Shown: positions 18,401-26,008 of the stretch, piece after piece | How the letters are laid out: each line of letters begins with the position of its first letter | How positions within the stretch are numbered: position 1 is the first letter of the stretch | Assembly (NCBI GenBank): GCA_038063775.1 | Contig: JBBTUK010000012.1 | Span: 1 to 47,706 of the forward strand | Reading direction: 5' to 3' | Length of the DNA: 47,706 nt | DNA from: UM-FILTER-42-9 sp038063775 | GTDB lineage: Bacteria; Patescibacteriota; Minisyncoccia; Moranbacterales; UBA2206 | The notes under the pieces: model-generated | The model's database searches: none | What the model saw: the letters and a program-made list of their open reading frames with translations, nothing else | What the model was told of the DNA's origin: nothing | Position numbers and translations under genes: made by a program

Positions 18401-18871
18401 AACCACACCTTGCCGGTCGTTGAGCTGGAGAATAACTTAAAATTGGATCCGAGAATACAAGAATCAAATAAGGAATTGGCGTGGTTGAATCAACGGATCC
18501 CCAAAGCCCAAGAGGAGGAGGATCTGGACAGGCTGGTGAAAAGAAAGCAATTTCTGGAAAACCAGAAAGAACTCTTGTCCTATATCAACAACGTGGTTTC
18601 CATCAGAAGCTACATCGCGGGCAAAAATAAGAAAGAGTGGGACGGCATTGCCAAGAAACCGATCGGAAAACTGCTGAAGACGGGCCGGGGGGTAAAAACT
18701 GCTCAAAACGAGGGAAGTCTGGAAGGCCGAATATCTAAAATTCATGACAATCTGAAAAACATAGATGGTTTTAAGGAAAAATTGAATCCGTTGAATGAAA
18801 AAGAAACCGTTGATGATTGGGTCAGGCGCTTGGCTAGAATTGCCCGCAAGGGAGAAATCGGTCGAATCTAA
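15401..18871 (+). CDS. Very large protein with DHH-phosphoesterase-like core and membrane segment, function unknown
   Basis: This 1156-aa, highly charged protein reads in order: a helical N-terminal region (1-190); a central part with NYADLDGKCALGLLELAG (about 440), AFIDHHGEQSKSDTSTA (about 490-507) and NQIDNADYP, which together match the Asp/DHH metal-site spacing of DHH phosphoesterases; a Lys/Glu linker with a duplicated ELGxEGDWHG motif (about 758-783); a hydrophobic hairpin (about 949-975, TGIVVSVLGMATIAVGTGGA); and a helical C-terminus. DHH enzymes cleave phosphodiesters, often nucleotides, with Mn2+. It has its own promoter and is followed by two small genes and a TraG-like ATPase. The assignment of the DHH core is by motif only; activity is unproven. 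Confidence 0.7.
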   Translation: MDETGKIAAGRKEDKGVPYSYLDSVETKKAEGATFMNALNLPIMDRSVGADFLQGEALQKEKNRRELVKQIKEEISALVGPLKEEAKKKALRGENRDASFDKALGKLSTAFFESAGEADYPELLGKSEVLQERMLNFFRDGQSIGKLVNKTFEKIVTNAAENAIKEKGEKIGPEGSLDSSKPELPKPGESAEEKEQRIIEELKKKFGNNPVYFDEEENIYKVVFDAYDLDKKTFRVFIRYRTTSKEVKQRWSEEELELKLQNKEIHAEGSGKEKEDREAYENSKKEIIFGKFPDMVRKWKEGRVIRVKLKKANLDEIVRPTVMIKDYHDFLRGTDVNEEANKIFEDAIREIVEATKGEMANEKTPELTPEEKDKEREIARAGSQITLSRIKNWDEINAQTQQEGDEKFLQKTRELWKGFAVHGNLQRNEKTGERTLTNYADLDGKCALGLLELAGINTKDIKYVKQGYYEEGRINLDTGDRDGVVAGIEDKTAFIDHHGEQSKSDTSTAKKTYELLVSLGLLQKTEYLDNLVKFVNQIDNADYPGVEKYFENSWKTIAGLNRFCDFKTLKIFFEKDKNPDPTRDLSEGELKKYGFIYTRKGKEVKNNSERQKAIAEKASKALPEMERDGFIIQSYKYGKIGVEVNSGFDRNNPGGYVAAKAYGCNAYVIWNADSRSFFISTDRELQEEFSQGKKVRDRMWIKPMHDKGELTITLKEILNKMTDGKLTPAGKLKEYLENPEKYMKAAEAKEPTEYELGEEGDWHGEKKKEEEKLPELGREGDWHGVGKAAESGEKKKDGGELEKERKERLGKIEGELIRARKDYLEMEYKKKSSYSKLKNFFGTMFSDRRYERLGEEDQDIAYYKKEYDKKLLEHKTFLLEEAVGKGIAGEKLGEKLKTIVLEENIALEDTEVEVRVENFEGRYAGFVKESVKDMSERWEKLHWAEKTGIVVSVLGMATIAVGTGGAVAIGIGAAMLKSIIKSEKIPQFFKKTKEAAAEYYNHTLPVVELENNLKLDPRIQESNKELAWLNQRIPKAQEEEDLDRLVKRKQFLENQKELLSYINNVVSIRSYIAGKNKKEWDGIAKKPIGKLLKTGRGVKTAQNEGSLEGRISKIHDNLKNIDGFKEKLNPLNEKETVDDWVRRLARIARKGEIGRI

Positions 18872-18897
18872 AAAACTAAATAAATATAAGGGCGAAA

Positions 18898-19197
18898 ATG
18901 ACTCAGCAAAACACAATCCAAAAAAATTTGTTGGACGAGATGGGCCTTTCCGGACTGCCGCCCGAAGAGCAGGAGCGATTATTGTCAAAAATGACCGGTG
19001 TTTTGTTGAAAAAATTGTTTCTGGGAACGATGGAAAGATTGAAAGATGCGGATCGGGAAATTTTTAAAAATATGATGGATACCGAAGCAAACTTGGCGGA
19101 AGTGGAAAATTTTTTGCGGGGAAAAATTGAAAATTATGAGCAAATATTAGAAGAAGTGGCGGCAGATTTCAAGGAAAAAATGAAAAAGGGATTGTAA
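18898..19197 (+). CDS. Small conserved helical protein (DUF5663-like)
   Basis: This 99-aa acidic, all-helical protein contains the pattern LLDEMGLSGLPPEEQERLLSKM, as in small CPR proteins of the DUF5663 type. That match is from memory and unverified. No catalytic residues, signal or membrane segment are visible. It starts 26 bp after the 1156-aa gene and lies upstream of the TraG-like ATPase gene, so it may be a cytoplasmic partner of that system. Function unknown. Confidence 0.65.
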   Translation: MTQQNTIQKNLLDEMGLSGLPPEEQERLLSKMTGVLLKKLFLGTMERLKDADREIFKNMMDTEANLAEVENFLRGKIENYEQILEEVAADFKEKMKKGL

Positions 19198-19212
19198 ATT
19201 ATTAAAAATATG

Positions 19213-19322
19213 CCCGGTAGTGATCCGCCAAAAATCAAGGTCGCTATTTGAGGCACTAGACATTAATTTTTAATAAATTCCGTTCTCGTTAATATAGTTA
19301 ATGCGGGCGGACTACTACTGGG
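19213..19322 (+). repeat. 110-bp inverted repeat ending one base before a start codon (GTAGTG family)
   Basis: Left arm CCCGGTAGTGATCCGCC (19213-19229) faces GGCGGACTACTACTGGG (19306-19322). TATG flanks both sides: before the left arm, and as the start ATG 19324 after the right. It shares the oriented GTAGTG/CTACTAC arm asymmetry with 13406-13543 and 47593-47659. Confidence 0.72.
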
Positions 19323-19323
19323 T

Positions 19324-19761
19324 ATGGTAGATGAAATAAAATCCAATCTGGAGGCGATTGAGGAAAAAGACCTGGATTTAAAGAAGAAATTCCTTGCGGG
19401 ATCCGGCGAAATAAGGGAAGTTGAAAAAAAGGCTACTTCCGAAGTTTTCGTGGAAAGAAAAGAGGGGGTAGCAGAAAAAGAAACCGCTTATTCTAAGATT
19501 CTGGCCAAAGTTAAAACGCAGACCCCGCCGTCTGATACGGCTTCGGTAGCCGGAGATGCTGAAAAAGCCAATGCCGAAACGGATTCAGAAGCGAAGATAA
19601 ACCACTTGGTGAATTTGGCGTTGCAAAAAGGCGTGATCCACGCGGTCAAGGTAGCTCAGCATCTGGAAGACAACTATACCCTGGACGAGTTTCACGACCG
19701 CATGCTGGCGGATGAACTCCATGACGCTCTGCTGAAAAAGGGATTCATTGAAGAACTGTAG
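19324..19761 (+). CDS. 145-aa protein of unknown function next to TraG-like ATPase
   Basis: The N-terminal two thirds are charged and low in complexity. The last ~55 residues (HLVNLALQKGVIHAVKVAQH, then the DNYTLDEFHDRML stretch) form a compact helical domain that looks conserved and winged-helix-like in shape. The start ATG 19324 follows the inverted repeat by one base and has no Shine-Dalgarno. The gene ends 76 bp before the membrane ATPase on the same strand, which suggests a role with it, perhaps as an adaptor. That role is inference. Confidence 0.65.
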   Translation: MVDEIKSNLEAIEEKDLDLKKKFLAGSGEIREVEKKATSEVFVERKEGVAEKETAYSKILAKVKTQTPPSDTASVAGDAEKANAETDSEAKINHLVNLALQKGVIHAVKVAQHLEDNYTLDEFHDRMLADELHDALLKKGFIEEL

Positions 19762-19837
19762 TTACGCGGAATAAAAAATATATCAGTAGCAAATTTTTCT
19801 GATTGTTTTGGCGGAAATAAAATTATAAAACAAAAAA

Positions 19838-22327
19838 ATGACCGATCCTAATCTAAACTATCTTTTTTCTTTTCTGGCTTTCTCTCTCGGTTTTATAAGC
19901 TTAATCAGCGGACTCGCGGTGGTGGCGCGCAGTTTTCTTGGTTTCCGCTCGGAAATCAACCGGTCGATGAACATGGATTTGGAAATCATTCGCGTGTCAA
20001 AAGCTTTTAAGCCGAAGGAGGAAACGGTCAAGGCGGATGAGTGGAAAGAGGAGATCGGCGCGATGGAGCAATTTTTGTCTTCGCTTTCTAATATGAAAGA
20101 GAAGAAAGGGTTGTGGCACAAGTTCATTTACGATGATCCGTATGTTTCATTTGAAATAGCCAATTTTGCCAAAAGCGACGAGATAACTTTTTTTGTCGCC
20201 ATTCCCAGAAAATTTCGGGGTAGCGTGGAAAAGCTGATCCATAGTTTTTTTCCTAACGCGTCGCTGGAAAAAGCTAAAGATTTCAACATTTTCCATCCCG
20301 GAAGCTACACTGCCTCCGCGACAATGCAGCTGAAAAATAAATACATCCTCCCGATAAAAACATACGAAAATATGGAGGTGGATCCGCTGAACGCGATTAC
20401 CAACGCGCTCAGCAAATTGGATATTCATAAGGAAGGAGCTGCTTTCCAGATAATTTTGAAACCAACGGCCAAGGCTTGGCGTATGGCCGGTCGATCGACG
20501 GCTCAGAAAATGCAGCAAGGCCAGCGGTTCAAAGACGTTCATAACAAATCCTATGCTCATGCGGCTGCCAAAGGGGCCAGCAGTATTTTTCACGAAATGG
20601 TATCTAGCCCCGGCAAATCAGGCCAGTCCGGTCTGGATGAGCCGAAAACGGTCCAACTGACGCCGGAGGAACAGGAGCTTGTTAAAAGCCTTGAGCAAAA
20701 ATCCAGCAAAACCGGATTCGAAGTGAATATCCGGCTGGTCGCGTCAGCAATCACACAGGAAAGAGCCGAAGAGATTTTGGCCGAGATGGAAAATTCCTTC
20801 ATACAATTTGAAAATTCCGACACAAACTGCTTTCAGGTCAAAAAAAGAATGAACAAAAAAGACATTGAATATGATTTTATCTTCCGAAATTTCGACGCGG
20901 AAACAGCCACCATCTTGAATGTTGAGGAAATTGCCAGTGTTTTTCATTTCCCGATTTCAGCTACGGAGACTCCCAAAATAAAATGGCTGAAATCAGGAGC
21001 AGCGCCGCCGCCGGTTGATGTTCCGGCAGAAGGTATTCTTGTGGGATTTAATGAATATCGGGGAGTTAAAACGGAGATTCGCATGACCGACGATGATCGC
21101 CGAAGGCACACGTACATTATCGGTCAAACTGGAACCGGAAAGTCTACATTGCTCAAGGAAATGGCTAAGCAAGACGCGCGAAATGGCAAGGGATTTTGCA
21201 TTATTGATCCCCATGGAGATTTCGCTGAAGATGTTTTGACCGCGATTCCTAAAGAACGAGCGGAGGATGTGGTCTATTTCGATCCCTCTGACATTGAAAG
21301 ACCCTTCGGACTCAATATGATGGAATATGATCCGGCGCATCCGGAACAGAAAACCTTTGTCATCAATGAAATGATCGGAATCTTCGATCAATTATATGAC
21401 CTGAAAGCCACCGGCGGACCGATGTTCGAGCAGTATATGAGAAATGCTATGCTTTTGGTGATGGAGGATCCGGAATCAGGCTCGACGCTTATGGAAATCC
21501 CTAAAGTGTTGTCGGACGAGGAGTTCAGAAAAATGAAGCTCGCCAAGTGCCAAAACCCGATCGTTATTGATTTTTGGACCAAAGAAGCGGAAAAAGCCGG
21601 CGGAGAAGCGGCACTGGCCAATATGGTTCCCTATATCACTTCCAAGCTTACCACTTTTATCTCCAATGATATGATGCGACCGATCATCGCCCAGCAGAAA
21701 AGTACCATCAACTTCCGGGAAATTATGGATAAGAAAAAAATTCTTTTAGTCAACCTTTCTAAAGGAAAAATCGGCGAGATTAACGCACGATTGCTAGGAA
21801 TGGTCATAGTCGGAAAAATTCTCATGGCCGCCCTTTCGCGGGTCGATATTCCCGATGAAGATGATCGCGTAGATTTTTACCTGTATATGGATGAATTCCA
21901 GAATGTCACGACTAACTCAATCGCTCAGATTCTTTCCGAGGCGCGAAAATACAAGTTGGATCTGATTATCGCCCATCAATTCATTGCCCAGCTCAAGGAA
22001 GAAATTGCCAAGGCTGTGTTTGGCAACATTGGATCGATTTGTGCTTTTCGCGTGGGCGCGGAGGACGCGGAATTTTTGGAAAAACAGTTCGCTCCAGTGT
22101 TTACGCAAAACGACCTGGTCAATGTTGACAATCGAAATCTATTCGTGAAACTGCTGATAAATAACATTCTTGCCAAGCCGTTCAGTATGAAAACTTATCC
22201 GCCGACGAAAGGCGACCAAGAAATTGCCAACGCGCTCAAGGAACTTTCGCGGCTCAAGTTCGGTCGGGATAAAACTATCGTCAACCGGGAGATTATGGAA
22301 CGGACGAAAATCAAAATGCCGGTTTAG
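19838..22327 (+). CDS. TraG/VirB4-like membrane-anchored ATPase (DUF87-type AAA)
   Basis: This 829-aa protein has one or two membrane helices near the N-terminus (about 8-32), a long soluble region, then a HerA/VirD4-like motor: Walker A GQTGTGKST at 429-437, CIIDPHGDFAEDVL, a Walker B region FYLYMDEFQN at about 680, and a glutamine/histidine segment LIIAHQFIAQLKEEI. Proteins of this class are hexameric pumps for DNA or protein transfer in conjugation and type IV secretion, or pilus-related motors. No relaxase or VirB6/8/9/10 genes are visible nearby, so this is not a full conjugation locus. It is followed by structured element copy C and a convergent gene. Confidence 0.8.
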   Translation: MTDPNLNYLFSFLAFSLGFISLISGLAVVARSFLGFRSEINRSMNMDLEIIRVSKAFKPKEETVKADEWKEEIGAMEQFLSSLSNMKEKKGLWHKFIYDDPYVSFEIANFAKSDEITFFVAIPRKFRGSVEKLIHSFFPNASLEKAKDFNIFHPGSYTASATMQLKNKYILPIKTYENMEVDPLNAITNALSKLDIHKEGAAFQIILKPTAKAWRMAGRSTAQKMQQGQRFKDVHNKSYAHAAAKGASSIFHEMVSSPGKSGQSGLDEPKTVQLTPEEQELVKSLEQKSSKTGFEVNIRLVASAITQERAEEILAEMENSFIQFENSDTNCFQVKKRMNKKDIEYDFIFRNFDAETATILNVEEIASVFHFPISATETPKIKWLKSGAAPPPVDVPAEGILVGFNEYRGVKTEIRMTDDDRRRHTYIIGQTGTGKSTLLKEMAKQDARNGKGFCIIDPHGDFAEDVLTAIPKERAEDVVYFDPSDIERPFGLNMMEYDPAHPEQKTFVINEMIGIFDQLYDLKATGGPMFEQYMRNAMLLVMEDPESGSTLMEIPKVLSDEEFRKMKLAKCQNPIVIDFWTKEAEKAGGEAALANMVPYITSKLTTFISNDMMRPIIAQQKSTINFREIMDKKKILLVNLSKGKIGEINARLLGMVIVGKILMAALSRVDIPDEDDRVDFYLYMDEFQNVTTNSIAQILSEARKYKLDLIIAHQFIAQLKEEIAKAVFGNIGSICAFRVGAEDAEFLEKQFAPVFTQNDLVNVDNRNLFVKLLINNILAKPFSMKTYPPTKGDQEIANALKELSRLKFGRDKTIVNREIMERTKIKMPV

Positions 22328-22340
22328 CTGTGAATATTTT

Positions 22341-22755
22341 GTTACGTAACATGTTAAGTAACACTTTACAGGCCTATTTACTCCCCTTTCTTTTTGTGAA
22401 AAAAGAAAGGGGAGAAAGAAAATCACCGCACTGGCTCGTGCTGTGGCAAATTCTTTTCGCGGACTCGCTAAAATCACTAAAACGACGTCGCTCCGGAAAG
22501 GGGATGAGTGATTTTTACGCTCGTCCGCTGGAATTTGCCTACGCACATTCGCTATGTGCGGTTTTATTGAAAATTTAAAATCAGCCTTGCGTTAGGGCTC
22601 AGCTACGGATTCAGCCGAAACGAGCGGTTAAAAACTCCGCACCGATCCCCCATAGGGGGTTAGGAGTTTCAGCGAGTGAGGCCAGAATCTGTCTGAGACC
22701 CAGCCTAGGCTTGAGAGCTCTTTTTGTTACTTTTTCTCGCGGAGAGAAAAAGTAA
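22341..22755. repeat. Structured intergenic element, copy C (two convergent modules)
   Basis: It begins 13 bp after a stop codon with GTTACGTAACATGTTAAGTAAC (22341-22362), two differences from copy A (one substitution in the first half). Hairpin CTCCCCTTTCTTT/AAAGAAAGGGGAG (22381-22414) precedes the forward module (22447-22537) by 33 nt. In that module CAAATTC/GAATTTG and AAATCACT/AGTGATTT pair. A reverse-complement module (22621-22678) pairs AAACTCC/GGAGTTT around CCCCC-TAT-GGGGG with the ATCGGTGC linker. It is faced by its own hairpin TTACTTTTTCTC/GAGAAAAAGTAA (22727-22755). The whole unit is an imperfect palindrome between convergent genes. The open frame 22330-22578 over it is not coding. 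Confidence 0.78.
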
Positions 22756-22794
22756 GGCTAGGAGCCTTTGCTGCAAGAGAAAGTGGAATAAATA

Positions 22795-24975
22795 TCATTC
22801 CATTTTGAAAGATTTTATCGCATCGGGAGTCGAAAAATAAACCGTATTATTCGCTTCGGCTACTGCCAAATCTCCGGCACTGTCGATTTCGGAATTATAA
22901 TACTGGCTAATTATATTTCCGGAAGCATCCAATTTTACTACGCGGGAATTTATTTTATCCAGGACGTAGATATTCGCGCTATTTTCCAAGACATATACTT
23001 TAAAAGGCGCGATGGGCGTGGCGCTTTGTTCCAGATTGAAATCTTGCTTCTTTCCGCGGAAGAGCTTCAGAATAGATCCGCCATTGGCGATGAAAATATT
23101 TTCGCTGATCGCCATGCCGGTTGCTTCCGACAAATCCAAAGACTCTTTTATCCAATCGAATTTTTGGCCAAAACCTCCCTCAGCCCGGGGGTAGCGATAG
23201 ATCTGGTTATTTTTCGCGTCGAGCAGATAGATGTATGTCAGATATGTTTTAGCATCGGCAACAGTCGAACCCTGCGGAATAGCTAGCGTATTATTTTGTA
23301 ATTTTTTTGAGGCGGAGCTGAAAGAAACGGTTTTGCCTTCGGGATTGATCAGAAAAATAAGATTAAGATCATTCATCCCGGCGGCAGCTGTTATCTGTCC
23401 GAAATCTTCCGGGGTAGAAAATTTTTCTCCACTATCCAAAGCAACTATTTCTGACTGCCCGACGGCGAAAATTTTTCCGTTTAAATTAATCACCCCGGCC
23501 AAACCGTTTCCCGCGTAAACTTCCGTAAGATTTTCGAGGCGGCTGACATTTTTATCCTGTTCCAGGGACACGATAATGGCCGAAACTTCCTGAGGGAGCG
23601 GAGCGGATTTTTTTTCTACCAATCTTTTGCTTACTTGGAGGCCAAAATAAGGGACAGTAATTATGGCCAGGACGATGAGGAGCGCGTATAGCCTTTGTTC
23701 GTAAGAAAGAGAGATCAGGGAATCCTTCAATTTGGAAAAACTGGGCAGCCAGCTTGATCTAAGGCGGGGTTTGTCGGCTGGCACCTTTGGAGGAAAATTT
23801 TTTGTTTCTTCGCTGACTGCTGATTTTTTGGAGAGCCCGGTATCCTTAAATGGGATGAGCATGATTTCCTTTAAGGCTAGCGCGGAGCGCTTTATTTTTT
23901 CTTTGGCCGGAGCCAGTTTGACGGCGGACGCTTTTTGCCTAAACTGGGCGAATGAGTTTTTCAAGTTTAGACTTGCTTTTCTCCATAATTTATCTAGCTT
24001 CTCCTTAAAAGCTAAAACTGAATCTTGAAGAAAAGAGGTTCGGCCGGAAAAATAATCTTTCTCGCCGGCTGGGCGGTCGATTTCTTTGATGTAAATATGC
24101 CCGGTTTTTTTATTGGTAAATTCATTTTTCGATTTTTCCAACTCTTCTTGCATCTCGGTTTCAATGCGGATTTTGCTTTTATCCTGCGATGCGGCCGGCC
24201 TGGCGAAGGCCGTTTGGCTGAAAGCATTGAGATGTTTGGCCGGCTGCGAGCGAGAGTGCTCCTCCGGCTCTTTCGCTCTTTCTTTTATGTCGACTATTAA
24301 GACCGTGGCCTTTTCCAGTTGGTTTCCAAGCGCCGTCCGCAAAAATTGCACGAATTCCGGAGCGGAAAACCGAAGGGCGCTTTTTTTTATTTCTTCAAAA
24401 GAAAATATGTCGAAAATGCTTTCCGTGGCGATCAATAGCTTGTCGCCCAGTTCCAGTTTTCCGCTGGATACGCTGTCAAAAGTTTTGAGCGGGTTGGGCT
24501 CCAAATTTTCTTCGGAGGAATTTTCACTGATGTTAATTAAGGTTTTTGAGCGCAGAAGAAAAGCGGAAGCAGTTCCGACTTGGGCCAGATGCAGCTTGTT
24601 CTTCTCGATAACGGCGCACAAAACATTTATTTTTCCGATCCAATTTATGTTTCCGTGTTCCGCCAGCTTGGACAAGGCCAGATTGGCTTTGTGCAAAGCC
24701 GTTTCAAAGCTTTCAACCGGTCCTCTTCTGGGCTTGGAAAAATATTCTTTCTTGATGATTGAAATCAGGTAATTGACGATATAGGAAGAGTCTTCCGAGG
24801 TATCGGAAATTTCAAAAATGCCGATTAAGGTTCCGAGATTTTGCTGTTCAATATTTTCAGGATCCTGGATGACGACTTCCATAAAGGGCCTGAATTTTTT
24901 TTCATTGCAGACCAGGATATTTTCAAAAGACAGTTGAAAATCCGGTATTTTTTTGTCTGGCTTATTTCTTAGCAT
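22795..24975 (-). CDS. PP2C-like / single-membrane-helix / beta-propeller fusion protein
   Basis: This 726-aa protein has an N-terminal region (1-255) resembling a PP2C/SpoIIE-type phosphatase fold (GTLIGIFEISDT, NINWIGKINVLCAVIE, AQVGTASAFLLRS, ELGDKLLIATESIFDIFS). The usual metal-binding Asp-Gly pairs are not clearly kept, so it may be a pseudophosphatase. A charged linker (255-425) leads to one membrane helix (about 435-455, LYALLIVLAIITVPYFGLQV) and a C-terminal repeat region (470-725) like an NHL/PQQ propeller (YAGNGLAGVINLNGK; NIYVLDKINSRVVKLDASG). Topology suggests a cytoplasmic sensor or regulator coupled to an external propeller. Convergent to the TraG-like gene; link inferred. Confidence 0.68.
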   Translation of the reverse strand: MLRNKPDKKIPDFQLSFENILVCNEKKFRPFMEVVIQDPENIEQQNLGTLIGIFEISDTSEDSSYIVNYLISIIKKEYFSKPRRGPVESFETALHKANLALSKLAEHGNINWIGKINVLCAVIEKNKLHLAQVGTASAFLLRSKTLINISENSSEENLEPNPLKTFDSVSSGKLELGDKLLIATESIFDIFSFEEIKKSALRFSAPEFVQFLRTALGNQLEKATVLIVDIKERAKEPEEHSRSQPAKHLNAFSQTAFARPAASQDKSKIRIETEMQEELEKSKNEFTNKKTGHIYIKEIDRPAGEKDYFSGRTSFLQDSVLAFKEKLDKLWRKASLNLKNSFAQFRQKASAVKLAPAKEKIKRSALALKEIMLIPFKDTGLSKKSAVSEETKNFPPKVPADKPRLRSSWLPSFSKLKDSLISLSYEQRLYALLIVLAIITVPYFGLQVSKRLVEKKSAPLPQEVSAIIVSLEQDKNVSRLENLTEVYAGNGLAGVINLNGKIFAVGQSEIVALDSGEKFSTPEDFGQITAAAGMNDLNLIFLINPEGKTVSFSSASKKLQNNTLAIPQGSTVADAKTYLTYIYLLDAKNNQIYRYPRAEGGFGQKFDWIKESLDLSEATGMAISENIFIANGGSILKLFRGKKQDFNLEQSATPIAPFKVYVLENSANIYVLDKINSRVVKLDASGNIISQYYNSEIDSAGDLAVAEANNTVYFSTPDAIKSFKME

Positions 24976-25043
24976 ATTGCTCTTTACGGATACATTTTAG
25001 CATATAAAAACGAAAACGGAAACTTAATTTAATTCAGGGTTCA

Positions 25044-25189
25044 CCCCGCACTAACTTTGCGCGTGACAATGTGAAGCGAGTCAAAAGCAGGCGTTAACCA
25101 GTGAAAACCTCTGCGGCGCTTGGCCGGAATAGGGCCGGGCTATTCGCTCGCAGCGCCGCCTGAAAAATATAGGCAAAGTTAGTGCGGGG
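25044..25189. repeat. 146-bp element with perfect 17-bp terminal inverted repeats (CCCCGCACTAACTTT family)
   Basis: Left arm CCCCGCACTAACTTTGC (25044-25060) exactly matches the reverse complement of 25173-25189. It has an internal GC-rich hairpin (GCGGCGCT...AGCGCCGC). It lies between divergent genes, and its right end abuts a -35 box as at 760-891. The left flank GTTCACCCC is shared with the element at 30846. Confidence 0.8.
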
Positions 25190-25218
25190 TTTACTTTTTA
25201 GCTTTCCGCTATTATACT
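25190..25218 (+). promoter_or_regulatory. Promoter TTTACT-17-TATACT
   Basis: The -35 (25190-25195) starts on the first base after the inverted-repeat element and TATACT is at 25213-25218. It drives the winged-helix gene with a leader of about 70 nt. Confidence 0.6.
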
Positions 25219-25296
25219 ATGTTCAGGTGTGATTTGGTTTTTTGCCCAGAGAAAGGCTTTAAATAAGAATTTTTAATAATTAATGCCTCCAAACAA

Positions 25297-25896
25297 ATGT
25301 CTGAAATTTTAGAAAATCTATTCGGATCCAAAAGCAAGTCCCGGCTCCTGCGGTTCTTTCTCCAAAATCCGGAGCACGAATACGCGCTCCAGGAAATCGC
25401 TAAAAGAAATATGTTAAAGACCTCCGCGGTTAGGGGAGAACTTGAAAATTTGAGAAAGATAAGGTTTATTCTGAAAAGGAGGAAGAAGGGGAAAAATTCT
25501 TATCTTCTAAACCAAAAGTTTGCTTTTTATCCCGAACTGAAAAATCTCATTTCCAAAGACAACATTTATCCACAGTCAAAAAGCTTGAGTCGGGTTAAGG
25601 ATATTGGCAACATCAAGCTGGCGGCGATCAGTGGAGCTTTTATAAATTACCATAAAAGCAAAGCCGATATGATTTTGGTTGGCGATGGAATCAGCCGGGC
25701 GAAACTCAAGAACCTGATGAACGGTCTGGAAGCGGAAATAGGCAAGGAAATAGATTTTGTTTTGATGAGCGGCGAAGAATTCAAATATCGTTTGAATATG
25801 CTGGATAAATTTATCCTGGAGTTTTTAGAGGGACCGCATGAAGAAATCATAAATAAGATCAGCGGATTAAGGCGCCTTATAACTAATCGAAAATAA
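25297..25896 (+). CDS. Winged-helix transcriptional regulator with nucleotidyltransferase-like domain
   Basis: In this 199-aa protein, residues 1-75 form a winged helix (SKSRLLRFFLQNPEHEYALQEIAKR, TSAVRGELENLRK). Residues 95-190 (KLAAISGAFINYHKSKADMILVGDGISRAKLKNLMNGLE) resemble the degenerate MNT-like nucleotidyltransferase domain found fused to such helices in bacteria and archaea. DNA binding is likely; the second domain may sense a nucleotide or be inactive, because the GSxx-DxD catalytic site is not evident. No partner HEPN gene is adjacent. Located just upstream of rmuC but with its own promoter. Confidence 0.72.
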   Translation: MSEILENLFGSKSKSRLLRFFLQNPEHEYALQEIAKRNMLKTSAVRGELENLRKIRFILKRRKKGKNSYLLNQKFAFYPELKNLISKDNIYPQSKSLSRVKDIGNIKLAAISGAFINYHKSKADMILVGDGISRAKLKNLMNGLEAEIGKEIDFVLMSGEEFKYRLNMLDKFILEFLEGPHEEIINKISGLRRLITNRK

Positions 25897-25928
25897 TCTG
25901 CCAGCGGCGGATCCTCCCAAATTTGCCT

Positions 25929-25972
25929 GCTCGGCTAGAGTTTCGGGATCCCCGCCTGTCGGCCAGCAGGCA
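25929..25972. repeat. Short inverted repeat before rmuC
   Basis: TTGCCTGCT and AGCAGGCAA face each other at the ends, with GGATC-containing palindromic pieces inside. It is non-coding and lies 32 bp after the regulator gene. Confidence 0.45.
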
Positions 25973-26008
25973 ATTAGACACTAAACCAAATTTAGTCTGA
26001 TAAAAACC

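Noticed and set aside
19838..22327. Complete conjugative element
   Set aside because: Only the motor-type ATPase is present; no relaxase, VirB scaffold, integrase or attachment repeats were found around it.
22330..22578. Open frame of 82 codons after the TraG-like gene
   Set aside because: Same reason: translation of structured element copy C, with no ribosome site and no frame conservation with copy A.
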